Assembly: GCF_042242105.1 (NCBI RefSeq)
Contig: NC_092019.1
Location: 20,388,828 to 20,452,827, forward strand
Length of the DNA: 64,000 bases
Reading direction: 5' to 3'
Source of the DNA: Pempheris klunzingeri
Taxonomy: Eukaryota; Chordata; Actinopteri; Acropomatiformes; Pempheridae
Shown here: one piece after another, positions 1-13,120 of the stretch
Numbering within the stretch: position 1 is the stretch's first letter
How the letters are laid out: every line of letters starts with the position of its first letter
Program-made: the position numbers and the translations under genes
The notes under the pieces: generated by a model
What the model was told of the DNA's origin: nothing
Database searches by the model: none
The model's input: the letters and a program-made list of their open reading frames with translations, nothing else

Positions 1-3000
1 AAGGCATTAACTGCAGGTCTGTAATGTTTGAACATGGGAAAAGATGTCATACTTGATATATAATAATCTGTTGAAATTCCTAACTTTCAGTGTAAAGCAC
101 AGCAGTCCTCTCCATTATACTCCAGGGCTTTTTGCCTTAGAAAGTAACATTAGCTTGTCACACATTATGGCACCATGAATGGATGGCATGTCAATTCTGT
201 GTTGTGGTGAGCCTCAGCAACGGAAAGTAAAAGAAAATGAGAAGTGCCTACCATAAAGGACTGAGAGCCAACAGTCTGTAGGTTTGTGTTCCAGCTGGTC
301 AACCCAATGGGTGACTTTATTGTTCCTCGTACTGGAAAGGGAGCTCATCAGTGAGTGGCAGCGTTGCCAGATGAAATGCTAAACTATCACACCAGAAGCT
401 TAAAATTATTGTATTTTGAGTAAAATTATCATACAGAACCAACGGGTGTAAATGTGTATCTTTATAAAGCACGGATTTAAATGACTTTTTGACATGTCTA
501 CATCAAGTGAGAAGAGATCCAAACACATGTTTTGCTATCCCGATCATGTTGGGATATTAATCAAAATGAGGCAACATAGACTAAGACCAACTACTAATTG
601 TAAGTGTCACAAAATGGTCAAATTATTGTACATTATGGCACTTTATTGATCGTACATTGTACAGAGGTTGGCCTCTAAATGAAGCATAAGGTGAATTTAT
701 CCATACTGAAAGAACAACTAATACTTTGCTATAAATTCTAACATTGCATGCACATAAAATGTACTACATGTAATCACTGCTTTCAACTTTGCTGTTACTG
801 TGGCTGATGTGATGATCTCCAGATCTTCAAGTTCATTCGTCTTAGCTTTTCTCCTCTGTCGGTTTGCATTAAGCCCAGTGGCACATGCAGAGAAGCGTGT
901 GACCAGCAGACCTTGTTTTTTTTTTTAAATTCAGCTCAGAGATTCACCTCACTAACTTTATTATGTTCCTAGCAGTCCCTAAGCATTTGCTCTCTGAACC
1001 CAAAGTCCAAAGAAATCTCAAACCCAAAGGAGAAGGACTCCAGGGAAACCGGGGGGCAGACTACCAAAATCAAAAGCACTTTTAAATCCACAGACAGAAA
1101 ATAAGGCCTTAAAGGGCATTTTTATTAGACTGTGAGGAGGCTGTGATGAATGGGATGCACCGCAAACATTTTCACAGGGGAACACTATTAATGGTGGAGC
1201 ATATGACACGGGGAAGTACAGACTAATGCAGGATGTGTTGTGGAGGGAGATTTTTGTGTTGAAGGGTTTTTTTTTCTGCTTTTGAAGGTGCAGTGTCAGC
1301 TCACTTCCTGTGATTTTTGCTTACAGAGCCAGAAAGACTGGGTCACCTGGTAGGTCACAGCAAGGCGCAGATTCCCTCGGTTGCATAGCGACTGCTTTCA
1401 ATGTCATTCTGATGCTTTTGGAAACTCAACCTTGTGTATCGCTGTAAACAAGACTCTCCAGTGATGACCCAAGGGATAAAAAAAACTAAATCATTTCATG
1501 TTACAAGAGAGACTCTGAATTGAAACTTTGAACAACAATGTGATGTCTAAAGCTCAGAGCCCGTCTGCAAACAGCGTACTGCGCACTTGATCTAAGAGGT
1601 TAGTTGGTTCAGTGCAATAACACATAAAGGCAAACATTTTTGGCGCACATTAGAACAGCACATCCAACTGTACATACTTTGTGCCAATTAGAACATGCGC
1701 CCTCAGTGGCCCATTTATTCAGAAAGCACACTTCATTTGAAAGTGAAAAATCAGTGGATAGGCATGAAGATGAGATATGAGTGCCTCTTTAGTTTAAACA
1801 CCGATTTTTTTTGATTTTTTTTTTTTTATACTGCCTGTAGGACTATAGTGATGGCCTCAGAAACATGAAGACAGGCTGGTGCAGAAATTGGAATTGGGAA
1901 GTATAGCTGTTTCCAGACAGGTTTGCTGCTCCTATACAGGCGAAGGTGCAAATTCAATTACTTATTTGTGCATGTATCCAGCCTGCAGGCCAGGCTTCAC
2001 AATCTAAATGGTAATCGTGAGCCTATTTATTTTTGCTGCGGATTCTAACAGTAGTGCTATATCGGCGCCTTGTGAGGATGCTCCTCACCAACATATCTTC
2101 ATTACCTCATGGGACGCTTGACATAATGATTCTGTTTAATCCCCGGTAAGGCAGCCACCACTTTGTAAGTGGCATAAATAAAGAGCCATGTGGAGATAAA
2201 TGGAGGCAGCAGCAACTGATGGTGATGCTCCTTTTCTAATTCTTCATTATTCAAATTGGGTTTGCGCATTTCTTTTCTTTCAGTTATCTTGAAAACTTAA
2301 ATGTGTCTTTATTCAGTCACATTTTGTGACTCATTTAACATTCGTCCTCACAGCCGGGTTTGACTGAACAACAGCCTTTACGGGTGACTTTAAGATGGAC
2401 AATTGGTTGGAGTGTTTGTTTGCCCCCAGCTTCACCCTGCCAGGCTGAATACGCTGAGACATTGTTTTGATTTCAGACCGAGCTCCACTACTGCCTGTAT
2501 CAGATTGTCTATGAAGGGGGAAGAAAACTACTATACCCTGGCCTGCAATCTTCACTGGGCTGAAGTAAATTGCTTTCATTTTGGCTAGGCTCCCCTTTGT
2601 TATAATGTGACAAGGCTACTGATTAGATGAGAAGGAGATCAATAAACTGTCAAGCTTGTGGCTCAAAAGCAGTACAGGGAAATCAAGAGAGAGACTTTCT
2701 GCGCCCTGTCACTGGCTGGCATTCACAGACAGCCTCCAGTCTTGAGGGTTAACACCCGCATCTGAATTGACACTTGGGAGTTTAATCTCATGACTAACCA
2801 GTTAGCTGTGAGTAATGATGTGGCTACTGCTTACCACTGTATTAAAACACGGTATTTTATCATCATAGCGACTTCATCACAAGGAGATGCTTGTCATGTG
2901 ATACACTCTAATTGATGTGTAAACTAATTTTCCAGGTCATTATATTCAGTTATAATACAACAATAATTGATCAAATAATATGAAATACAACAATCAGGGA

Positions 3001-3072
3001 TTGTGGATGGGAATAGTCCTGCTCAATAACATTTTGGTCAAGAGGTAAGGTGACTGCACAGGACACTCCCAC
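1..3072. other. Non-coding stretch, no gene seen
   Basis: This AT-rich stretch holds only short open frames without splice support or recognisable protein similarity. Homopolymer T runs occur near 917 and 1819. I see no RNA gene and no clear repeat, and cannot assign a function. Confidence 0.6.
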
Positions 3073-3420
3073 CAGTGGAAGAAGTAACTAGATTCATTAC
3101 ATATGTAAAAGTAGCAATATCACAGTACAGTATTTATCCAATCTAATAATTTATTGTCATATGCACAGATGAATTATTCAGAATATCAAAAGTAAATGTA
3201 CTTGTGCAGCAGAATGTCATGTTCTTATTCATTATATCAATATTACATACATATATGTGTAAAAAGTATTTTAATCTCACAAATGTTGCATAATAGAAGT
3301 ATACAGTGGCAGAATATCGAAATGCAGAAGTAAAGTGCAAGTACTTCAAAAATATACTGAGGCTAGTGACAGTGTAAACTTTTATGTAATGAATAGTGTT
3401 GACTAACACCCAGTTTAAAG
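3073..3420. repeat. Degenerate hAT-type MITE-like repeat
   Basis: The stretch opens with CAGTGGAAGAAGT and continues with many short AAGTA-type words such as 'agtaaagtgcaagtacttc'. That pattern resembles a very common non-autonomous hAT-like repeat of spiny-rayed fish, whose ends read CAGTGGTGGAAGAAGT. The copy is diverged and its right end is unclear, because a Tc1 copy follows within about 100 bases. Assignment rests on remembered consensus features, not a search. Confidence 0.4.
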
Positions 3421-3539
3421 TACCTTATCTAACTCCTGGCAAGAGAGCAAATCAGTGAGTTTCCAAAAATGTGTAATTGTAACTTTAGTAATAAAGTTAA
3501 GTAAAGTAACTTTGTAATTTGTAACTTAGTTATATGGGC

Positions 3540-4885
<1,346 letters not shown>

Positions 4886-6290
4886 TATATCAGATCATAT
4901 CCACCTCCCTCTCGCTATCAAATACTCACTTATATGGACATTAAACGCACTAACACACATGTACAATGTGGGAGCAGCACTGATTCCCTGAAACACTTTT
5001 TTTTTTACATTTTATCAGGATTGCACAGTGGCCTCCTTAACAGATAAAATGTGGAGCTCAAGCACAAAGCTGCTCCTCATCTGTTTGTTTAAGTGTGTCG
5101 GCATCGGTCAGTATCTTCCGTCGGCCGCTGTACTCAGTCAACACAGTAACAAGTTTTCTTCCAGCCGCGAGCCACCTCCAGCCATCTATGATGCGATGAA
5201 ATATTTTTTTCTTTCTTCTTTTTTTTTGCTGTAGGGACTGATGCTCATTGACAGTGATGCTGATAGGATTGGGCAGGTGTCCTTTTCATGTCCTCAACAC
5301 AGTTATTAACAAGTCATATTGTATGTGAAAACCAATTATAAAGAATAACAGGCAGTAATAGCTGTTGTCTCAGCATAATTGTTCAGAAGTCAGGATGCAC
5401 AGACAGAGGGGTGCTGAATGACACAGCAGAGGCACATTGGAGCTCGTCGCCTTTTGAAGATTGTCCTTATCCATGAAGGGAAATGGAGCAGCATCAAGCT
5501 ATTTTCCATCTAATTAGGATTACTCATGGAGTTCAACAAGCATACACCTGGAAACTGTTTTTCATAAACGCCCAATACCCTTCTTTAATGATAAAGCTAG
5601 GGGGATACTAATGATAGTGGCAGAAACATCCCTCCAGGAAGCAGCAGCCAATCACATTTCAGATCTTGTTATCTATTAATGAGTAGATAAGAGTCTCAGC
5701 ACTGCCTGCAGTGTAAGCTATAAGTTCGCCACGGAGTAATCGCTATGTTTAGTTCATTAAGCCCAAAGCGCGGCGAAGCCCTTTCACACAACTGTCATCA
5801 TCCAACACAAAACACAGCACTGTTAAATGTGCGACAGCTGTGGGTTTGTCCCTTTATATTGAAATAAATGGCACGACATCACTTAAACCGGCCTGATGAA
5901 AATATACATACGTTCCTGCAGAGCACTATCATAGAACATGCAATTGTTTGTTATGCAGATGTGTTTGATTATGAGATTCACCTGTGGCTTTTCTAAGGTT
6001 TTCACAGAAAATAAGAGTGAAATGGCTTTGCGTACATAATGCCCGCCTTGTACACAATACCAACCTTTCAGATTATCCCCTTTGAGACTTGTTGTTGATG
6101 GAAAGCCCAGGGGGCAAAAGACACAGCCACTTCACTTTGATCAGGACAGAAAGATGGCTGCCTCCCAAAAATGTCATCTCTTCCGAGCTTGACCCACTTG
6201 TTTGCTCTTATCTACTGCACGTTGAGGGGGAGTGAAATGATATGCTGTTGCCGGTAGAAATTGATTCTGAACCTTTTTTCTCTATGCGAC
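4886..6290. other. Non-coding stretch, no gene seen
   Basis: I see no coding frame, RNA gene or recognisable repeat here. Poly-T tracts occur near 5000 and 5220. Words rich in TTAATGA around 5490-5700 could belong to conserved non-coding DNA, but nothing in the sequence proves that. Confidence 0.55.
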
Positions 6291-6324
6291 AGGGTATTTA
6301 GTAGATTCTTGGCGAAATATGATA

Positions 6325-6400
6325 TATGGCATTTTGTAGATGCTTTTATCCAAAGTACTGCAAGAGCATGCATTATTAGCATGAGTGGACCCAGAGAATG
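6325..6400. repeat. Possible fragment of a common fish interspersed repeat
   Basis: The words 'ttgtagatgcttttatccaa' and 'actgcaagagcatgc' resemble the start of a widely dispersed fish repeat that reads 'gcagacgcttttatccaaag'. The rest of the consensus is not evident, so this is at most a short, diverged fragment. Confidence 0.3.
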
Positions 6401-6599
6401 TATGAGCTATAATATATTCAATGAGCCATAAAGGGTTTGGACAGACAAAGTCGCTCACATTGAAGGCGGGCAGCAGATAAGGGTATGTCATTCTGTTTGA
6501 ACTGTCTTTGCCTACAATGGAGCTGCAGGATGTATAATATAAGACTACAGGTCCTTGTGGTGTCACAGGTGCAGCTAGATCACTGAGACAGACAAATTC

Positions 6600-8348
6600 A
6601 GGTCTCCAGTAAGGTGACTTGTCATGTGCACCTGGATTGTGGATAACCCCATTTTAAGTCCCATGTCTGAGACGAAGTACTCAGATCAGATAGTAGAAAG
6701 AGACCCTCACTTATGTTTACAACCACCAACTTCGTCTCCACTCCAGCTGTGCTGTTTCTCACAAGCATCTTACCCTGCTGGGCTTAATGACCCACAATGC
6801 AAGCCTGTAAAGTCCAAAGGACGCCATTATTACTCTTCCTCAGTCAGATTGTTTTAGTAAGATGTCAGAATGGGTTTCTAAATATGGTGTCTATTCTGCC
6901 ATTTTGCAGCCTGATGCAGACACTCTTATCATCAGCAACAGAAACACTTCGTTATGATCTGCGATAATTGATTTCGCAATGAGTGTACCCCTTCAAAAGA
7001 TGCGTGGGGGGGGGGCACTGAGAGACATCATTAAAATATATTTTAAAAATGTAAACGAGGAACTCTTTCCCCGCGTTTTATTAATCATTATTGTCAAACA
7101 AAGTGTTCTCTTTTTCAGTATTAACTGGATTGTCTGGATTCTTACAATAAGAAATTGTTGTATTAATTAAAAAAAAAGAAAAAATGTGTTTTGTTTTGTT
7201 TGGGGTTTTTTCACATACAGCAAGGAAGGAATCTGAGTGAACAAGGACTGTGCCAGTGAGATAAGGTGTAGAGTCTCTTTTGCTGTCTTATCAGTATCCT
7301 CTGCAGTCTTAGTGCTGCCACAGCTCCAGTGGGAATTGACAATAACAACTGAAATTTTTTTTTTGCTGTTGCTTTTTCTGCAGATGGATTTGCAGGATCT
7401 TTAAGTATGAAAGCCGTTGCCAAGTCCCAGTATTAAACTCTATCTTTCCTCATTTAGTCAGAGAGAACTCCAGGAAACTCAAATACATTCACTCAACTTT
7501 ACAGGTGTTATTGACACGGACACACTAGAAGGACATCCTATATTTCCATTAGTCTCCATGCTGGCTTTTGGACTTTATATATTTTTGTACGATTGCAATT
7601 CAAATGTAAGCAAAACTAGGAACTGAGATTGAAGAGTTTTGTCATAGTTGAGGGCAAAGTGAGGTTATTTCACCAGGAGTGGTTAGCCCTGATAAGTGCA
7701 GTGTGCAGTGTTGGGCTTCACCAGAAAAGGGTGAGGACTGCATGTTTCTCTCTTTTGAACAAAGCACTCCCTCTCTGAACTCAGTTCCCCAGAGTCCTTA
7801 AGTTTTCACACATAGGTGCTAAATTACCCCTGGACCCAGCTTTTCAGCCACAACTGGCCAATGTGGGACACATGACCCTACAACCTCAGGCCACAAAACT
7901 GGATCTCCCCCACTGATCTCTCTCTCTTTCTGATCTCTCTCCTGGACGGAGGAGAGGTCTCCTCCCAGCGCTCCAGCCTCAGTGTGGCCTGTACCTGACC
8001 AGGCCACCTTTTTCATGGCAGCGACACAAAGCCCTGCCTGAACCAAGCTTATCTGCGCCAGCAGGTATGACCCAAGGTCTGCAAGTTAGCACCGAGCTGC
8101 TAACTATCAAGGAACAAAGGAGCGACCAGATTCCTCCTGCCTGCAACCAGGACAGCAAGGACAAAGAACCACACCCTCCTTCCAGCCTGGCTCACCAACA
8201 GGCTGAGAAAGCAGCACACTGAAGGACCTTCCCTTTTAAGGACTGGTAACAAACTAGTGGCCATTTCGTAGGGAGTCACCATTTGGGTTCTCCCACCTTC
8301 TGTAGTCCTCCATGTTACATTCCTTTGTCTAGTCACATGTACACAACC

Positions 8349-8350
<2 letters not shown>
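6600..8350. other. Non-coding stretch, possible long terminal repeat at its end
   Basis: No supported gene. An unusual run of G lies near 7006. From about 7640 onward the base composition changes to a more GC-rich, moderately low-complexity sequence that leads into the CA microsatellite and the primer-site-like cluster at 8690-8850, so part of this could be an old LTR. I could not find a matching second LTR in the window. Confidence 0.35.

Positions 8351-8351
<1 letters not shown>

Positions 8352-8382
<31 letters not shown>
8352..8382. repeat. (CA)n microsatellite
   Basis: About 15 uninterrupted CA units. Confidence 0.97.
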
Positions 8383-8385
<3 letters not shown>

Positions 8386-8689
8386 ATCCCTATTGGTTTT
8401 AATGTTTGATACACATGCTGTCTTCTCTAATATTGTACAAAGATGAATACTGCCAACCTCTACTCTGTCAAGAACTCCGAAATCCTTCAACTAGCTGTCA
8501 ATATGGTCATTTTGGTAGTAGTTATTAAGTTAATTATTACTCATAATACCAAATTGATAGTTTAGTTACTTTATGAGACTGAATCAATTAATCTTTTTTG
8601 TTGTTTATCGAGGTGGACTTCACACAAAGTCCCATTCATTTATATAATTATTAATTATCTTTATAGCCAAATTGCCCCATACTAGGTAC

Positions 8690-8850
8690 CATTAGCACAA
8701 CATTTTTGGTGCCGCCGTATGAGGCAGAGTATTAATTGTCCACAGATTTTTGGAACCCCTACATTTATTGGAGCCCCAGGTACCAAACCCCTACATAATT
8801 GATGCCCCAGAGTACTGAGCACAACATTAATTGGTGCCGCCGTGTGAGAT
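8690..8850 (+). repeat. Cluster of primer-binding-site-like direct repeats, possible LTR retroelement leader
   Basis: The block CACAACATTTTTGGTGCCGCC (8696 on) recurs as CACAACATTAATTGGTGCCGCC near 8819, about 123 bases later. Between them are weaker copies (ATTTATTGGAGCCCC, ATAATTGATGCCCC). TTGGTGCC followed by a GC-rich word is what one expects just downstream of a 5' LTR, where a tRNA primer ending in CCA anneals. No gag or pol frame follows, so if this is a retroelement it is a remnant. A simple degenerate tandem repeat is the alternative. Confidence 0.4.
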
Positions 8851-11800
8851 AAACCACTGAGCACTTCAGCAGTACGTATTGTTACACTGATTCTGGTTTA
8901 CGCCTGAAATATTTTACCATACTCTATTCTTCTTGTCATATATGGTGCTGAAATGTGCATGCAGACGATATCACGTCAGTGGAACGCTGATCCGGAGGGG
9001 GACTGTGGGTTTATGTGAGCAGGGGAACATTATTTCTTTCCCTTTTACACTGATGTACACATGCAGCTAACATGTTAATTGTGAACACAGTCAGCCTAAA
9101 ACTATAGAATATGACAACACACATTTTGGAAAACACTGAGTAAAAAATACATAGAATATAGTATCAATAATTTGGAACGACGACAAGTTAAAGTCGTGAA
9201 TTCAAAGTATTATTACTAAAATGTAAGTATCAAAATTAAATGTGCAGACGATGCTACACAATAGCCCCTTTCAGAGTTATATTATTAAATATTACATTAT
9301 GAGTTCATGCTTGACCTTGGAAACAGTCCAAGGCCATCCTAAGGCCCATTTAGCAGCTGCTTGAGGTTTTGATCATATCACATGATCCTCAAAAGCAGAT
9401 GGAATTATAGATGTTAAACTTTCTTGGTTTAAAAGTTGAAGCTCAAAGTTCATTACTGACTTGTGATGTTGGCCGAAATGAAGTGAACGTTAACACACTG
9501 GATACTTTCATCTGGGACAATGCCTCTCATTAACCATTATACATTTTGTAAATTCTGCAAAATCTTAATCTGCAGTTTAATGGAGTCTGAATTCTAATAT
9601 TGTGAAATATTGTGATGGCGATGCATAAAGTAGGATGAAATTCAAGACCTCAAGCAAAGTGTCCCAGAACTGTATGATGTGATTGACAATAAGTGACTAG
9701 TTTGAGGATTGAACAGATATATTTTGCCTTTTCGGGGTCATGTGAGACAACTAAAGTGTCCAGAAAACATTATACAATACACTGCTGTCCACTTTGTTTA
9801 TGAACCTCATTTGTTTTGTACTGGGCTATAAAGAAATGCCATATATTTAATATACATTCTCACACATACTCTATAATTTTAACAAGCACCAGATATATTA
9901 AATGACTCATTTCACTAGGAAATATAATATGGTGGCTATGACTTCCCCTCGCTCTGCTAGCATGGCTGCTTTTTGTCCTTTGTGTGACATATAGAGCAGG
10001 ACCACAGAGCTGCAGAGAGGTGACTAATGTATCTAGGCAGGTCATATCATAGGTGGCTGTATAATCAGCAGAATGGGTTAAAATTTTGAAAGTGGAACGG
10101 ATCAGGCTAAGTATCCCACCCCCTGTGAAAGTAATGCAGTGACCTTGACCAGAGTCTGAGCTCAGCTTTGGCTGTTTTGCCAGAGGTTGCACCAAGGTTA
10201 TTTAGCTTAAGCTTTTTAGTGCCTCTGTCAGGATCTGTGAAGTTGAGTGTTGTGATGTTGAAATTCAAGTCAAGCTTCAGTCATTATTATAAAAATATAT
10301 GAAGGCAAGTATGGAGAGACAGAGTGGATCAGGCTTAAAATTCCCACTGAGCAATGCCTTATCTGTTATTGACCTACTGACTGACCGAAGTGCCATTTTC
10401 TCTAAGCACAATTGGCTGTGAAAAACAAAAATAACCAAAAAAGAGGGATAGCATAAGAGTGAAATGAGGCATTCAAATGCCCCTCAGAACACAGCAGTGG
10501 ATCCAGGCAGACAAGCCACAAAGACAGAAGCGCAGTATCACTGTTCAGAGCGACATTTCACAAACAGCTGCGCAGTGCCATCTAGGGGTGCCTCAGGCAA
10601 CAGTGGAGACTGAGCAAAACTGAAGAGGAGCAGACCTAAGTTGAGTCTTGTGCAGGTGTCGCCCACATTTCTGCAGGTGTGCATTCAGGGTATCAGATGG
10701 TGAGAGGTGATATCTGTCTCGAACACACGCTCACGCTCAGATCCTCTCCAGGTGAAAAGAAGGCAACATGTCACTGCGATTGCTGATTCTGTTCTCCCCA
10801 CATAACTAATCCCTTACTGATCCTGTTTGGAAAAAATGTGATGCAACCAAAACTGGAGCAAGAACGTCTTTACCAGGGCAGACCCAGCCTGTTAGGAAGC
10901 AAAGAGAGCAAAAAAACGAGAAGATACAGAGTACCGTGAAATGTGTCGAGGTTGTGGAGCTGTCAAAAATACGTTTGAAAGTGCCTGCTGTTGAGTCGAA
11001 ATGCTTTGTCCTTTTTTGTTTTAATCACCAGTGCTCAACTGTCCCCAGTAGCAGTGTGACATCTTTAACACTGCAGGTATACAGCCTCCAGATATATGCT
11101 GTCATCAATTTTCCTGCCCACTGAGCACACATTGTTCATGTTCAGCAGACCCTTGTCACAAAAGCGAAACCTTTAAAATCTACCAATTCACTTGACCAGA
11201 CATACATACAGTACACTGTAGCCGCTGTCAGCACTGAAGGATGTGAGAAAAAACGCAGGTTTCTACAGCAAAACGCAATTCTTGTCTTGTAAAATGCATT
11301 AAACCTTCTTGGAAAAGTACAAAAACAAGTGATATTTGTCCAAAGACCAATGTTATAAATGGATCAACACAGATTAAATGTGGTATTAATGTGTAATTAT
11401 GAGCCACAATTTCTGAAATGCTAAGGTTTTGTTCCTGCTGTGAACTCATGAAATGAGTTTAGTCGCTTTTGGGCAGATCTGACAAAGAAATGCAAGCTAA
11501 TTATATTGGTTAAATGAAACCTAAAACATCATCAAATTTGCAGCAACACTGAAATATCAATGATAACAACAACAACAACAGTAATACTAATAATAATAAT
11601 AATAATTATGCTTTGTGATACGTGTTCGCATACGACAGACATCCACTCAATCTGGGTCATCACACTGTGCTCGCGGAGGGGAAGATGGATGAATTTGTAC
11701 AAATGCAAGTGTTTGAGTGCAAGCAACTAATTTTGCTTTCATGCAATTGTTTGCGAGTATGTGCTGTTTTTGTGTGGAAGCTGAGTGGGTGGGTTGTGGG

Positions 11801-12500
11801 TGGTGGGTGGTGGGCGAGGTGAGGAGCACCATATTCTAGAGGTAAAATGGGGACAGAAGTCTAAAATGGGCCCCAGTCTGAATTAATTGCCAACACCTAA
11901 AGCAAATGTAACCTCAATTTCGCCTCCTGATGATTACAGAGGTCACTGGAGCTCTAGGAGCTCTTGTCCTCATTCTCACTGAAAAAAAAATGTATTCCTT
12001 TAGGGCTTATTATGACTTTTACCAATGTCACAGTTAAAATATTCCAAATTTGGGATCCTTCTAGGACCATAACATCTGTTCTGAAATAATTATGTGTGCA
12101 TATAAAGGGGTTTTGGGGACTTAAACCTATTTATTGTTGGATTGTTTCCTTATCTGTGAATTATCACTGTAATTATTTGAATTACTTATTATTCTGAACT
12201 GTACCCAGTGTCCATAGAAGGTCATTACTAACATCATAACATAAAGAAGGATCTAGCCTTTCTCACAATAGACATTTTGATTTGTCATAGCAATAAAAAG
12301 TAGAGGTGTAACTGAAAACATTAGCAATATCTCTATTTCCGGTGAGCCCAAATGAACAATAGCAGAGCCCAAGCCTAAATGGAATGCAACCACTTTTAGT
12401 GTCATTGGTCATGCCTGTGATACTGATCACATCTTGAGAGTGAGAGAGGTCTATATTTTAGATGATTTTTTAGAGAATCTGTCAATCACTCCACTACTGT
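8851..12500. other. Non-coding stretch, no gene seen
   Basis: No coding frame with splice support or recognisable protein similarity. It contains an AAC/TAA short tandem run at 11565-11608 and a GGGTGGTGGG-type run near 11786-11815. No RNA gene seen. Confidence 0.55.
11565..11608. repeat. Short (AAC)n and (AAT)n microsatellites
   Basis: Five to six AAC units are followed within ten bases by about seven AAT units. The opposite strand reads as a chance open frame of isoleucines and valines, which is not a gene. Confidence 0.9.
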
Positions 12501-12519
12501 GGCGCAGACTAAATTATCT

Positions 12520-13120
12520 CTAACGATAACTATTGGACAGATTGCGATACAATTTGCCACAGATCTCCTTGGAGCCCAGAGGATGAGTGCTGATGATTCA
12601 GGTGATCCCCTGACCTTTCCTCTGGCACCATCAGCAGGTCTCACACATACAAAATGTCTCAGTTTCCACTAGATGGATTGGCAAAAAAAAAGAAAAAAAG
12701 TTGAGTCATTCATGTTCCCCAGAGGATGGATCTTAACAGCTTTGGTGGCCCTCTGACTTTTCCTCCAGTGCCATCAGGAAGGGCACTTTTCTGGTTTTGA
12801 GTTAAATGTCTTAACAACTATTATATGGATAATCATATAATTCCATGCAGACATTCATCTTCCTCTCAGGATGAATCACTTTGGTGATCCCATTACTGTT
12901 CATCTAGCATAGCCATCTGGTCTAAATTATAATTTGTCCAATGCTTAGTTTATGGCTAAACAAAAATGATGACATTCCCATTAGCCTCAGTTGTACTGTG
13001 TGCTTCATGCTAATATGGTACCATGCTAATATGCTAAACTAAGATGGTAAACATGGTAGATTGTGTCTGCTTAACATCGCTGTGAGCATTTTAGCATGCT
13101 AATGTAAGCCTCAACGCATG
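12520..13120. repeat. Interspersed repeat with three internal modules
   Basis: The element contains three diverged copies of one module. The first (about 12570) reads AGAGGATG ... GGTGATCCCCTGACCTTTCC ... CACCATCAG. The second (about 12720) has AGAGGATGG ... GGTGGCCCTCTGACTTTTCC ... GCCATCAG. The third (about 12868) has CAGGATGAATC ... GGTGATCCCATTACTG ... AGCCATCTG. Their spacing is roughly 150 bases. It ends in GCTAATATG / CATGCTAA repeats near 13008-13105. I recognise this as a very abundant repeat of spiny-rayed fish that carries 'gatggatcaccaaag' and 'catgctaacatgct' type words; its class is not known to me. Confidence 0.7.
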
